Assembly: GCF_040797585.1 (NCBI RefSeq)
Contig: NZ_JBFNEO010000033.1
Coordinates: 1-18,055 of the forward strand
Source of the DNA: Clostridium_Z sp040797585
GTDB lineage: Bacteria > Bacillota > Clostridia > Clostridiales > Clostridiaceae
Reading direction: 5' to 3'
DNA length: 18,055 nucleotides
In this document: piece by piece, positions 1 to 7,515 of the stretch
Position numbering within the stretch: the first letter of the stretch is position 1
How the letters are laid out: every line of letters begins with the position of its first letter
Notes under the pieces: generated by a model
What the model was told of the DNA's origin: nothing
The model's input: only the letters and a program-made list of their open reading frames with translations
Database searches by the model: none
Made by a program: the position numbers and the translations under genes

Positions 1-73
1 GTTTTAAAGGATTTAAATACATGTATAAGTTAAGATTCAAGCTAAAAACCCTATAGATGAAAGATTTTAAAAT

Positions 74-109
74 AGCCTATATAATACTTAAACAAGCATT
101 ATATAGGCT
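74..109 (-). terminator. Terminator of the kdp operon
   Basis: A perfect 12-bp inverted repeat (74-85 and 98-109, arms AGCCTATATAAT/ATTATATAGGCT) with a 12-base loop lies about 80 bases past the kdpC stop. Read on the minus strand, the second arm is followed by a T-rich stretch (TATTTTAAAATCTTT). It is the natural end of the kdpFABC transcript. The U-tract is interrupted, so termination may be incomplete. Confidence 0.6.
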
Positions 110-190
110 TAAAATATAACTTTTATTAAATCCCTCTAGAGAATATTTATTAATACTAAATTACCTCTTCTAAAAAACTATTCCCAAAGG

Positions 191-790
191 TTAATTTATA
201 ATTTTTAACTCTTTAGCAACTTCTATATTAAGTTTTAATACATTTACTCTTTCTTCCCCTAATACCCCCAAGGTTTTTCCTTCCTTTGATTTATCTATAA
301 ATGATCTTAGCTTCTCTTCAGATATTCCTGATGCCTTGCTTACTCTATTAATTTGAACCTCTGCTCCCTTAAGAGATATATGAGGATCAAGTCCTGAACC
401 ACTACTAGTTATTAAGTCTATTGGAACATCTTCCTTAGATATGGTAGGATTCTCTTTTAATATTTCCTCTAAGGTCTTATCCATTCTTTCCTTTAGTTTT
501 TCGTTAGAAAGGGCTAGGTTTTCTGACCCTGATGCTACTGTTTTTTCATTCACATTTTCTCCCGTATTATATCCCACTGATGAAACTCTCCCCTTAAAAA
601 ACTTATCCTCTGTAAAATCTTGTCCTATAATTTCTGATCCTATTTTCTCTCCTTCAGCTGTTATAAAACTTCCATTAGCCTTATTTGATAAAAATACTTG
701 TCCAATTCCTGTTATAAATAAAGGATATAATAATCCGCATATAAACATTAATATAATAGTAAACTTTAAGCATTGTAAAAGCTTCTTCAT
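191..790 (-). CDS. kdpC: K+-transporting ATPase subunit C (KdpC)
   Basis: KdpC is the small membrane-anchored subunit that stabilises the KdpFABC potassium pump and assists ATP binding by KdpB. The protein is 199 residues, normal for the family. It has one N-terminal membrane helix (about residues 8-33) and an extracytoplasmic domain containing FFKGRVSSVGYN, the family's FxGR-S region, and the highly conserved SGSGLDPHIS near residue 130. An in-frame GTG sits immediately before this ATG (793). The ATG at 790 is preferred because it is 8 bases from AGGAGG. That AGGAGG overlaps the TAG stop of kdpB, so translation is probably coupled. It is the last gene of the operon and is followed by a hairpin terminator. 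Confidence 0.95.
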   Translation of the reverse strand: MKKLLQCLKFTIILMFICGLLYPLFITGIGQVFLSNKANGSFITAEGEKIGSEIIGQDFTEDKFFKGRVSSVGYNTGENVNEKTVASGSENLALSNEKLKERMDKTLEEILKENPTISKEDVPIDLITSSGSGLDPHISLKGAEVQINRVSKASGISEEKLRSFIDKSKEGKTLGVLGEERVNVLKLNIEVAKELKIIN

Positions 791-802
791 CACCTTATCC
801 TC

Positions 803-2857
803 CTAAATATTTAATACCTTAAGCATAGGATAAATCATCATATCTATTAATTTTATTCCTAAGAAAGGAACTATAACTCCACCTACCCCATATATAAGAA
901 GGTTCTTTTTAAGAAGCTTTTCTGCCTTCATAGGTACATACTTAACTCCCTTCATAGCTAAAGGTATAAGAGCTGGTATTATTAAGGCATTAAATATTAA
1001 AGCAGATATTATAGCACTACTTGGTGTTTTCAATGCCATAATATTTAACACTTCCATATTAGGAATAGCTGCTGCAAATATAGCTGGTATTATAGCAAAA
1101 TACTTGGCTATATCATTTGATATACTAAAGGTGGTTAAAGCTCCCCTTGTTATTAAGAGCTGCTTTCCTATTTCTACAACCTCTAATATCTTAGTGGGAT
1201 CTGAATCTAAATCCACCATGTTAGCTGCTTCTTTAGCTGACACTGTTCCACTATTCATAGCTATACCTACATCAGCCTTAGCAAGAGCTGGGGCGTCATT
1301 AGTTCCATCTCCTGTCATTGCAACTATTTTTCCATCTTCCTGCTCCTTTTTTATAACCTCTATCTTATCCTCTGGTGTGCATTCAGCTATAAAATCATCT
1401 ACTCCTGCTTCCTTTGCTATGGTTTCTGCTGTAAGAGGATTATCTCCTGTACACATTATAGTTTTAATCCCCATACTTCTTAGTCTTTCAAATCTCTCCA
1501 CCAGTCCTGGTTTTACTGTATCCTTAAGATATATAACTCCATAGATCTCATTATCTACTGCTACTGCTAAGGGAGTCCCTCCAGCTTTGGATATATTGTT
1601 AACTATATTATCTAAATCCTCTGGTACTATTCCTCCAAGGTCTTTTACAAAAGCTTTTACTGCCTCTGCTGCTCCTTTCCTTATTCTAATCCCATCTTTA
1701 AGATTAATACCGCTCATCTTTGTTTGAGCTGTAAACTCTATAAATTCACCCTCTTTATAGTCTTCTTTATTTATGGTAATATCTCTTTTATTACATAACT
1801 CTACTACGGATCTTCCTTCTGGGGTTTCATCCTTTAAAGAAGATATTAATGCATATTTAGATATATCCTCTTTGCTATGATTATTAACCTGATAAAATTC
1901 ATGAGCCATTCTATTTCCATAGGTTATTGTTCCTGTTTTATCTAATATCATTACATCCACATCTCCACAGGCTTCTACTGCTTTACCAGACATAGCTATA
2001 ACATTAAATCTTGTAACCCTATCCATTCCTGCAATTCCAATAGCTGATAATAACCCTCCAATAGTTGTAGGTATTAAACATACAAGTAATGCTACTAAAG
2101 TTGATATAGAAATTTCTATATTTAAATATAAAGCTATAGGATATAAGGTGGATATAACAATTACAAATATTATGGTTAAACTTACAAGTAATGTACTTAA
2201 AGCTATCTCATTAGGAGTCTTCTGCCTTTTAGCTCCTTCAACTAAGGTTATCATCTTATCTAAAAAGGATTCCCCTGGCACTGCTGTTATTCTAATCTTT
2301 AAGTAATCACTTACAACCCTTGTTCCCCCTGTAACAGAACTAAAATCTCCCCCTGCTTCTTTCATAACTGGAGCAGATTCTCCAGTTATTGCTGACTCAT
2401 CCACGGAAGCAAGACCTTCTATTACCTCCCCATCATTAGGGATTATATCTCCCACTTCTGCTAAAACAATATCTCCTTTTATAACCTCACTAGAACTTAC
2501 TATAGTAAAAGTTCCATCACTATTTAAAAGTTTAGCTTTTGTATCTTTTCTTGTTTTTTTCATACTTTCTGCTTGAGCTTTACCTCTTCCTTCTGCTACA
2601 GCTTCTGCAAAATTACTAAAAAGCACTGTTAAAAATAGAATTATAGAAACTATAATGTTATACCCTCTTGAAACCTCATTGACTTTAGTAAAAGCTTCCG
2701 GATAAAAACTTAAACCCAAAGTTAATAAAAAACATATTTCAACTATAAACATTACAGGATTTTTAATCATGGATTTAGGATTTAATTTTTTAAAGGATTC
2801 TACTACTGCATTCTTTAATATGTCATTGGAAATAAATCTATTTCTCTTAATACTCAT
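803..2857 (-). CDS. kdpB: K+-transporting ATPase subunit B (KdpB, P-type ATPase)
   Basis: KdpB is the catalytic P-type ATPase subunit that hydrolyses ATP to drive K+ uptake through KdpA. The protein is 684 residues, the expected length. Visible motifs, in order: the actuator-domain TGES (158-161), the phosphorylation loop DKTGT (Asp306), the nucleotide-binding region around residues 350-430, TGDN (470-473) and the hinge TGDGTND (515-521). Membrane segments flank these domains at both ends. Ser161 corresponds to the TGES serine known in E. coli KdpB as an inhibitory phosphorylation site; whether it is modified here cannot be seen. The gene follows kdpA by 15 bases with AAAGGAGGGG in the gap. 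All key residues are intact. Confidence 0.98.
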   Translation of the reverse strand: MSIKRNRFISNDILKNAVVESFKKLNPKSMIKNPVMFIVEICFLLTLGLSFYPEAFTKVNEVSRGYNIIVSIILFLTVLFSNFAEAVAEGRGKAQAESMKKTRKDTKAKLLNSDGTFTIVSSSEVIKGDIVLAEVGDIIPNDGEVIEGLASVDESAITGESAPVMKEAGGDFSSVTGGTRVVSDYLKIRITAVPGESFLDKMITLVEGAKRQKTPNEIALSTLLVSLTIIFVIVISTLYPIALYLNIEISISTLVALLVCLIPTTIGGLLSAIGIAGMDRVTRFNVIAMSGKAVEACGDVDVMILDKTGTITYGNRMAHEFYQVNNHSKEDISKYALISSLKDETPEGRSVVELCNKRDITINKEDYKEGEFIEFTAQTKMSGINLKDGIRIRKGAAEAVKAFVKDLGGIVPEDLDNIVNNISKAGGTPLAVAVDNEIYGVIYLKDTVKPGLVERFERLRSMGIKTIMCTGDNPLTAETIAKEAGVDDFIAECTPEDKIEVIKKEQEDGKIVAMTGDGTNDAPALAKADVGIAMNSGTVSAKEAANMVDLDSDPTKILEVVEIGKQLLITRGALTTFSISNDIAKYFAIIPAIFAAAIPNMEVLNIMALKTPSSAIISALIFNALIIPALIPLAMKGVKYVPMKAEKLLKKNLLIYGVGGVIVPFLGIKLIDMMIYPMLKVLNI

Positions 2858-2872
2858 ACAAACCCCTCCTTT

Positions 2873-4525
2873 CTATAGACCTAAACTTAAGTGTTCTGCA
2901 ATAGGTCCTAATACTAATGTTGGCAAAAATGTTAAAGCCCCAACTATTAAAATTACTCCAATAAATATAACTCCAAAGGTTCCATTATCTGTTCTAAAGG
3001 TTCCATCAGTCTCTATTAAAGTCTTTTTCTTAGCCAAAGATGCAGCTACTGCAAGTAGTATTATCATAGATAAATATCTTCCTATAAACATTACTGCTGC
3101 AGTTGATAGGTTCCAAAATGCAGTGTTATCAACTAATCCTTCAAACCCTGACCCATTATTGGCTGCACTAGATGCAAACTGATATACAACCTGGGATACT
3201 CCATGATAGGAACCATTACTTATTCCCTCTATTCCCTGGGGTATATTTAAAGCTAAGGCTGATGGTATAAGAATTAATATAGGATGTATAAGAAGAGCTA
3301 AGGATAAAAGTTTAATTTCACGAGCTTCTATCTTTTTTCCTAAAAACTCTGGAGTTCTTCCCACCATAAGTCCACAAATAAACACTGTTATTATTGCATA
3401 CATTATGGTCCCCATAAATCCTACTCCTTTACCTCCAAATACCACATTAAGCATCATATTAAACATGGCAACCATTCCTCCTAAAGGAGTTAATGAATCA
3501 TGCATATTATTAACAGATCCTGTGGTAAATGCAGTAGTTATTGTAGTAAATAAGGATGACCCTGTTATTCCAAATCTAAGTTCTTTCCCTTCCATATTTC
3601 CAAATGAACCATAAGAACTTTCACTTACATAACATATAGCTAGTCCAACTATAAATAGAAGTAATAAAGCTATAAATAATGTCCATCCTTGTCTTTTATT
3701 TTTAAGCCCTAAGCCTAGTGCATATATAAAGCTACCTGGTATTACCATCATTGATAGCATCTCAATTACATTACTTAAGGATGTTGGATTTTCAAAAGGA
3801 TGCGATGAGTTACCACTAAAGAACCCTCCACCATTGGTTCCTATGTGTTTAATAGCCTCTAATGAAGCTACTGGTCCTAAGGCAATAACTTGTTTTTTAT
3901 TCTCTAAAGTATTTATAACTTCTGCTCCTTTAAGTGTCTGGGGTACTCCTTGAGTAATTAATAATATAGAAACCACTATGGAAAAAGGTATTAGTATTCT
4001 AACTATTACTCTAGTCATATCCACAAAAAAGTTTCCAATGCCCCTTTCATCTCTAGCTATAGCTCTCATAAAAGCTCCTGCCACACTAAATCCTGTAGCT
4101 GCTGAAGTAAACATTAAAAAAGTTATAACTAACATTTGAGATAGATTTGATAATGCCGTTTCCCCAGCATAGTCCTGAAGATTAGTATTAGTCATAAAGC
4201 TTACCACTGTATTTATTGACAAATCCCTAGAAAGAGAACCCACCCCACCAGGGTTTCCTATTAAGTAATTTTGACCTCTCAAAATTAAATAGCCTACTCC
4301 CATCATTACAATATTAGATATTAAAATAAGCACTCCATATTTCTTCCATGTACTCTTTTCATTAACATCTATTCCTAAAAATTTATATATAGGTCCTTCA
4401 ATATACTTAAAAAATTTATCTAATTTGCTTTCTTTAAAAAAAATCACTTTATAAATATATCTTCCACAAACTACACTTAACACTATAAACATTCCAATTA
4501 CTATTACCATTTGTAGTATATTCAT
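2873..4525 (-). CDS. kdpA: K+-transporting ATPase subunit A (KdpA, channel-like subunit)
   Basis: KdpA is the K+-selective, channel-like membrane subunit of the Kdp pump, related to the Trk/Ktr/HKT superfamily. The protein is 550 residues with roughly ten hydrophobic segments. Four pore-loop regions are recognisable: VSFMTNTNLQDY, GTNGGGFFSGNSSHPFENP, TTGSVNNMHDSLTPLGG and SSAANNGSGFEGL. The asparagine- and glycine-rich loops are typical of the KdpA selectivity filter. The start at 4525 has GGGAGG ten bases upstream. It is second in kdpFABC, 27 bases after the tiny kdpF. No truncation or frameshift is seen. Confidence 0.98.
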   Translation of the reverse strand: MNILQMVIVIGMFIVLSVVCGRYIYKVIFFKESKLDKFFKYIEGPIYKFLGIDVNEKSTWKKYGVLILISNIVMMGVGYLILRGQNYLIGNPGGVGSLSRDLSINTVVSFMTNTNLQDYAGETALSNLSQMLVITFLMFTSAATGFSVAGAFMRAIARDERGIGNFFVDMTRVIVRILIPFSIVVSILLITQGVPQTLKGAEVINTLENKKQVIALGPVASLEAIKHIGTNGGGFFSGNSSHPFENPTSLSNVIEMLSMMVIPGSFIYALGLGLKNKRQGWTLFIALLLLFIVGLAICYVSESSYGSFGNMEGKELRFGITGSSLFTTITTAFTTGSVNNMHDSLTPLGGMVAMFNMMLNVVFGGKGVGFMGTIMYAIITVFICGLMVGRTPEFLGKKIEAREIKLLSLALLIHPILILIPSALALNIPQGIEGISNGSYHGVSQVVYQFASSAANNGSGFEGLVDNTAFWNLSTAAVMFIGRYLSMIILLAVAASLAKKKTLIETDGTFRTDNGTFGVIFIGVILIVGALTFLPTLVLGPIAEHLSLGL

Positions 4526-4552
4526 AATAAATAAACCTCCCTTAAATCCCCT

Positions 4553-4630
4553 TTAAAACCTTTCTGGATATAGCAGTGCATAAAATAAATAACCTAATAT
4601 TAAAATCACCAAAATCCCTATAAAAATCAT
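4553..4630 (-). CDS. kdpF: KdpF, 25-residue membrane peptide of the Kdp complex
   Basis: This very short gene encodes one hydrophobic helix (MIFIGILVILILGYLFYALL) followed by YPERF. The hydrophobic helix with GYL.YAL and a charged tail matches the pattern of KdpF, the small lipid-like subunit that stabilises KdpFABC in the membrane. Its position directly before kdpA is the usual one. It has its own ribosome binding site, GGGAGG seven bases before the ATG, and ends 27 bases before kdpA. Its size makes it easy to overlook. Confidence 0.9.
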   Translation of the reverse strand: MIFIGILVILILGYLFYALLYPERF

Positions 4631-4660
4631 TACATTACCTCCCTTGTGATGACTAATATG

Positions 4661-4710
4661 ATTATATTATCCTTAGAGGGAATTTTAAAATTCATCTAAT
4701 TATTAATTAG
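4661..4710 (-). promoter_or_regulatory. Probable kdp promoter with upstream palindrome
   Basis: On the minus strand a good -10 box TATAAT (4661-4666) lies about 30 bases before kdpF, which gives a leader of only about 24 bases. At the -35 position (about 4684-4689) there is no TTGACA-like sequence, as expected for an activator-dependent promoter. Just upstream is a perfect 15-base palindrome, CTAATTATTAATTAG (4696-4710), centred near -49. It is a plausible operator for KdpE or another regulator. The identity of the regulator is inference. Confidence 0.45.
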
Positions 4711-4805
4711 AATGTTAATCTACCTATTAATCCTTATTAAAATAAATCATTCATTTTATCCCCATGGAATCTAATAGATTCTTTCCTTTCCTTAAAGTTT
4801 CTAAG

Positions 4806-4833
4806 TTGACTTATGTTTATTTTGAATTAGAAT
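4806..4833 (+). promoter_or_regulatory. Sigma-A-type promoter of a possible small RNA
   Basis: A -35 box TTGACT (4806-4811) is separated by 16 bases from a -10 box TAGAAT (4828-4833). No open reading frame follows: the first ATG downstream is stopped after two codons. About 110 bases downstream is a perfect hairpin terminator on the same strand (4943-4980). Between them, from about +17, is a 14-base perfect palindrome AGAAAACGTTTTCT (4856-4869) resembling a catabolite-responsive element. Confidence 0.35.
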
Positions 4834-4839
4834 TATATA

Positions 4840-4980
4840 TCTATGGATTAATTTAAGAAAACGTTTTCTAAGATTGACGTAGCATTGATAATAACTTGCA
4901 ATAGTAACTTAAGATTATACAAATCTATTTGGTTAAATAAAGAATCCCTATGAATCTAATGAATATTCATAGGGATTTTT
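4840..4980 (+). ncRNA. Candidate small RNA (about 140 nt), function unknown
   Basis: The interval is bounded by a sigma-A-like promoter (TTGACT-16-TAGAAT) and a strong intrinsic terminator, contains no usable reading frame, and lies in the gap between kdpF and ridA, both of which are on the other strand. A cre-like palindrome (4856-4869) sits at the start of the predicted transcript and could act as a CcpA roadblock. No known RNA family is recognised. The alternative is an orphan bidirectional terminator with a chance promoter. Confidence 0.3.
4943..4980 (+). terminator. Strong intrinsic terminator, plus strand
   Basis: A perfect 13-bp inverted repeat (4943-4955 and 4965-4977, arms AATCCCTATGAAT/ATTCATAGGGATT) with a nine-base loop is followed directly by TTTTT on the plus strand. 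The minus-strand side is also T-rich (TTCTTTATTT), so it could work both ways. No plus-strand gene precedes it, which is why a small RNA is suspected. Confidence 0.75.
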
Positions 4981-5000
4981 CAATTATTTTATATTTTTAT

Positions 5001-5079
5001 CTGATTGCTACTAACTGTAATGCCCCATCCTCTTAAAAGGTAGGAGATAAAAGTTAATCGCCCCTAGATTAAATTGACC
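5001..5079 (+). repeat. Dispersed structured repeat, copy A (3' truncated)
   Basis: This is the first of four same-orientation copies of a repeat of about 130 bp. It starts CTGATTGCTACTAACTGTAA right after TTTTTAT and keeps the first long hairpin (TAACT/AGTTA with CC/GG pairs around a TTAAAA loop). It stays alignable through the CGCCCCTAGATTAA block. Similarity stops near 5079, so the second hairpin's right arm, the third hairpin and the TTCTAT end are missing. It lies in the gene-free gap downstream of ridA. Confidence 0.75.
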
Positions 5080-5115
5080 ATTTTATATCATCTCTAAAAT
5101 GTATCTGTGATAATA

Positions 5116-5148
5116 TAAAAAATGCACCTATGATATCCATAGATGCAT
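5116..5148 (-). terminator. Terminator of ridA
   Basis: An 11-bp stem (5122-5132 and 5138-5148, arms ATGCACCTATG/CATAGATGCAT with one G-U pair) has a five-base loop. On the minus strand it is followed by TTTTTT. It lies about 60 bases after the ridA stop. Confidence 0.8.
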
Positions 5149-5206
5149 CTTTTATATCAGCATAGATATATTTATATAAAAACAAATATATCTATTATTT
5201 TTTATA

Positions 5207-5584
5207 TTATGCTAAAGCTATTACTTCTATCTCAACTTTAACATCCTTAGGTAATCTAGCAACCTCTACACAGCTTCTTGCTGGGAATGGCTCTGCAAAG
5301 AATGTAGAATAAACTTCATTTATAGCTGCGAAGTCATTCATATCCTTTATAAATACTGTAGTCTTAACTACCTTATTCATAGTTGTTCCAGCTTCTTCTA
5401 ATATAGCCTTAACGTTTGCTAAAGATTGTCTAGCTTGCTCTTTTACATCATCAGAAACGTTTCCTGTTGCAGGATCTACTGGAAGTTGACCTGAAGTGTA
5501 AACTAACTCACCTATCTTTATTGCTTGAGAATATGGTCCTATAGCTCCTGGTGCGTTTTTTGTTGATATTACTAATTTTTCCAT
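5207..5584 (-). CDS. ridA: RidA family reactive enamine/imine deaminase
   Basis: RidA-type proteins hydrolyse reactive 2-aminoacrylate and related enamines/imines formed by PLP enzymes such as threonine/serine dehydratase, protecting other PLP enzymes. The 125-residue protein is a full-length YjgF/YER057c/UK114 domain. It has GPYSQA (16-21), SGQLP (31-35), the signature FPARS with Arg103, and Glu120 in VEIEVIA. These match the arginine and glutamate that bind the substrate carboxylate and water in the archetypal RidA subfamily. It is a cytosolic trimer in characterised members. The start has AGGGGG upstream at normal spacing. The gene is monocistronic with its own terminator. Confidence 0.93.
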   Translation of the reverse strand: MEKLVISTKNAPGAIGPYSQAIKIGELVYTSGQLPVDPATGNVSDDVKEQARQSLANVKAILEEAGTTMNKVVKTTVFIKDMNDFAAINEVYSTFFAEPFPARSCVEVARLPKDVKVEIEVIALA

Positions 5585-6091
5585 GTTACAATACCCCCTG
5601 TAATGTATGTATATATTTATATAATTTTATTATTAGGCTTATAAAAGACCTAATTAGCTTCTATAATAGTTTATTTCGTTTCATAATAAGTGTATAAATC
5701 TTATTTATCTATCTAAATATAATCTCAATTTATTTCACCTTTTTACACAAAATATACTCTCACTAATTATTTCCTCCAAATACCCTATTACAATTATAAT
5801 ACTATCTATGGTTTCTTTACAATAGAACCTAAGATAATTTTGTAAAAGTTAACATATTTCTTAAATAATATTGTGAAATTAAACAATATTTCAGATATAT
5901 ACTACATAAAATTTATACGAAATACAGACTTATCCATTTTTTTACTTTTATTCTATGGAAAATGAAGCTTTTATCAGATAATAGAACCTATTCATTTTAC
6001 ATTTATTGGATTGAATTTAAATGAAGGTTGAAAATCTCATTAATATGAATTAAACTTAGTAAGTGATATTTTTTTGTAAACTTCATAAGGG
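5585..6091. other. Gene-free AT-rich gap between ridA and the SEC-C gene
   Basis: About 500 bases with no supportable reading frame or RNA gene. It must contain the promoter for ridA, but no convincing -35/-10 pair was found on that side. Next to ridA there is a small dyad, TTAGG/CCTAA, around 5634-5654. A weak plus-strand promoter for the following gene is listed separately. Confidence 0.5.
6028..6056 (+). promoter_or_regulatory. Weak candidate promoter for the SEC-C gene
   Basis: TTGAAA (6028-6033), a 17-base spacer and TAAACT (6051-6056) lie 35 bases before the ATG at 6092. The -35 is good. The -10 matches TATAAT at only four of six positions. Confidence 0.3.
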
Positions 6092-7234
6092 ATGAATTTT
6101 GTAAATATCTCAAAATTACCCTTAAGTGAAAAAATTGAAAAGGAGCTACAGTCATTGTTTAAAGATTTTAAAGGTAAAAACCTAAGTACGGAAATATTAG
6201 TATCTTATACTAAAAATGAACTTGATGAAATAAGAAGATATTACTCAATTCAAGGTGCAAGCTCCTTAAAAAAAGCTGATCTTGCAACAAAGATTTCAGA
6301 ATATATTAAGGATAACCTTAAAATCATCTTCTTAAATTATCTAAATATTGAAGAGTTATATTTAATAAAAAAAGCTCTATATAATGAGGGTATATATAAT
6401 TATGATAAAAATAATACACATATACTAAAAGCTTTAAAAACTCTAGGCTTAGCCTTTCCCTCTTTAATAAATAATGAAAAGGCTATAATTATTCCTACTG
6501 ATTATTTATTGGGCATTAAAAATTTATTAGAAGATTCTAAAACTGAAGAAATAATAATACTTAATAATAAAGCTTTAAGTCTTGTTAAAGGCTCTCTTTA
6601 TCATTATGGTGTTATAAGTTTTGATGATATAAGCAACGTATTGACTAACAACTTTAGTATTAATATGGACAAGTCTTCCTTAAAGACATTTTTAGATAAC
6701 TATTCTAAAAGATATAGTGATTTAAAAATTAAAGAAAATTTATTATGTCATAATGGAATATTTAATATTGAATCTTTATGGAATGAGCAAGAGAAAAAAT
6801 CCTCTCTTTCCTATAAGCCTTTAGATATAAAAGAAGTATTAATTTCCAGTGAAGAAGGTTCTAACTCTTGGAACTATTATGAGAATAAATTCTACACATA
6901 TTTATGTTCTAATATAGAATTACCTGAAAAAGATATTGAGAATGTAGTTAATAGATGTATAATATGGGTTAAGAATAGCTTTAATCTTCCAACTATATTA
7001 AATTATCTTAATACATACCTTCATTTTAGAAACGAAGGTGAAATGGTTCTAGTTACTCCATATATAAAAGATTTAATGAATAACTCTTCTTTATGGATAT
7101 TAAAGGGCTATAGCAATAATGATATATATAATATATCATCAAACTCTACCATGGCTTTATCCAATAAGATAGGTAGAAATGACCCTTGCCCTTGTGGTAG
7201 CGGTAAAAAATATAAGAAATGTTGTAGTAATTAA
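6092..7234 (+). CDS. SEC-C motif-containing protein, function unknown
   Basis: The 380-residue protein ends in a classic SEC-C zinc motif, GRNDPCPCGSGKKYKKCC. Cys366, Cys368, Cys377 and Cys378 are the ligand positions, the same module that closes SecA and many stand-alone proteins. The rest is soluble and Lys/Asn/Ile-rich. Residues about 32-75 (YTKNELDEIRRYYSI...KKADLATKISEYI) look like a SAP/Rho-N-type helix-extended-loop-helix, which suggests nucleic-acid or ribosome association; this is inference. There are no membrane segments. The start is slightly uneasy: an in-frame TAA lies two codons upstream, so the ATG at 6092 is the first possible start, yet the AAGGG next to it leaves no normal spacer. 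It is a single-gene unit ending in a long hairpin terminator. Confidence 0.85.
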   Translation: MNFVNISKLPLSEKIEKELQSLFKDFKGKNLSTEILVSYTKNELDEIRRYYSIQGASSLKKADLATKISEYIKDNLKIIFLNYLNIEELYLIKKALYNEGIYNYDKNNTHILKALKTLGLAFPSLINNEKAIIIPTDYLLGIKNLLEDSKTEEIIILNNKALSLVKGSLYHYGVISFDDISNVLTNNFSINMDKSSLKTFLDNYSKRYSDLKIKENLLCHNGIFNIESLWNEQEKKSSLSYKPLDIKEVLISSEEGSNSWNYYENKFYTYLCSNIELPEKDIENVVNRCIIWVKNSFNLPTILNYLNTYLHFRNEGEMVLVTPYIKDLMNNSSLWILKGYSNNDIYNISSNSTMALSNKIGRNDPCPCGSGKKYKKCCSN

Positions 7235-7287
7235 ATCCTTATATTAAATAGTACTTAATATATAAGTTATATATTACTTATATATAT

Positions 7288-7340
7288 AATAAGACTTTAT
7301 TACTAAATACATCCTAGATTTAGTAATAAAGTCTTATTTT
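7288..7340 (+). terminator. Terminator of the SEC-C gene
   Basis: A perfect 21-bp inverted repeat (7288-7308 and 7318-7338) with a nine-base loop, about 55 bases after the stop. It is followed by TTTT on the plus strand. The stem is unusually long and AT-rich. Confidence 0.8.
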
Positions 7341-7383
7341 AATGTACTCTAATTTACCCCTCTTAATGCTTACACTAATCTAT

Positions 7384-7515
7384 CTGATGTCTATAAGCTT
7401 TAACGCCCCCATATTCTTGAAAAGGTGGAGATGTTACAGTTGCTACGCCCCTAGATTAACTCATCTAACCTTCTGATGATTGAGAAAACACCACCCGAAG
7501 GAAGATTCCTTCTAT
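7384..7515 (+). repeat. Dispersed structured repeat, copy B (full length, 132 bp)
   Basis: This copy starts CTGATGTCTATAAGCTTTAA just after TCTAT and ends GGAAGATTCCTTCTAT. The conserved central hairpin TAGATTAACTCATCTA is at 7452-7467. The terminal hairpin closes with CCTTC (7469-7473) and GAAGG (7497-7501). In the first hairpin, TAAC/GTTA and AGC/GCT can pair. The last bases of the repeat supply the TAG stop (7512-7514) of the neighbouring minus-strand DUF2500 gene. Confidence 0.88.

Noticed and set aside
441..806. Long open frame on the plus strand opposite kdpC
   Set aside because: It is the complement of a well-supported kdpC with all family motifs, and has no ribosome binding site. Similar frames opposite kdpB, kdpA, the SulP gene and the GH4 gene were rejected for the same reason.
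4631..4700. Riboswitch (for example c-di-AMP) in the kdp leader
   Set aside because: The -10 box at 4661-4666 leaves a leader of about 24 bases, too short for any known aptamer, and no conserved aptamer bases were seen.
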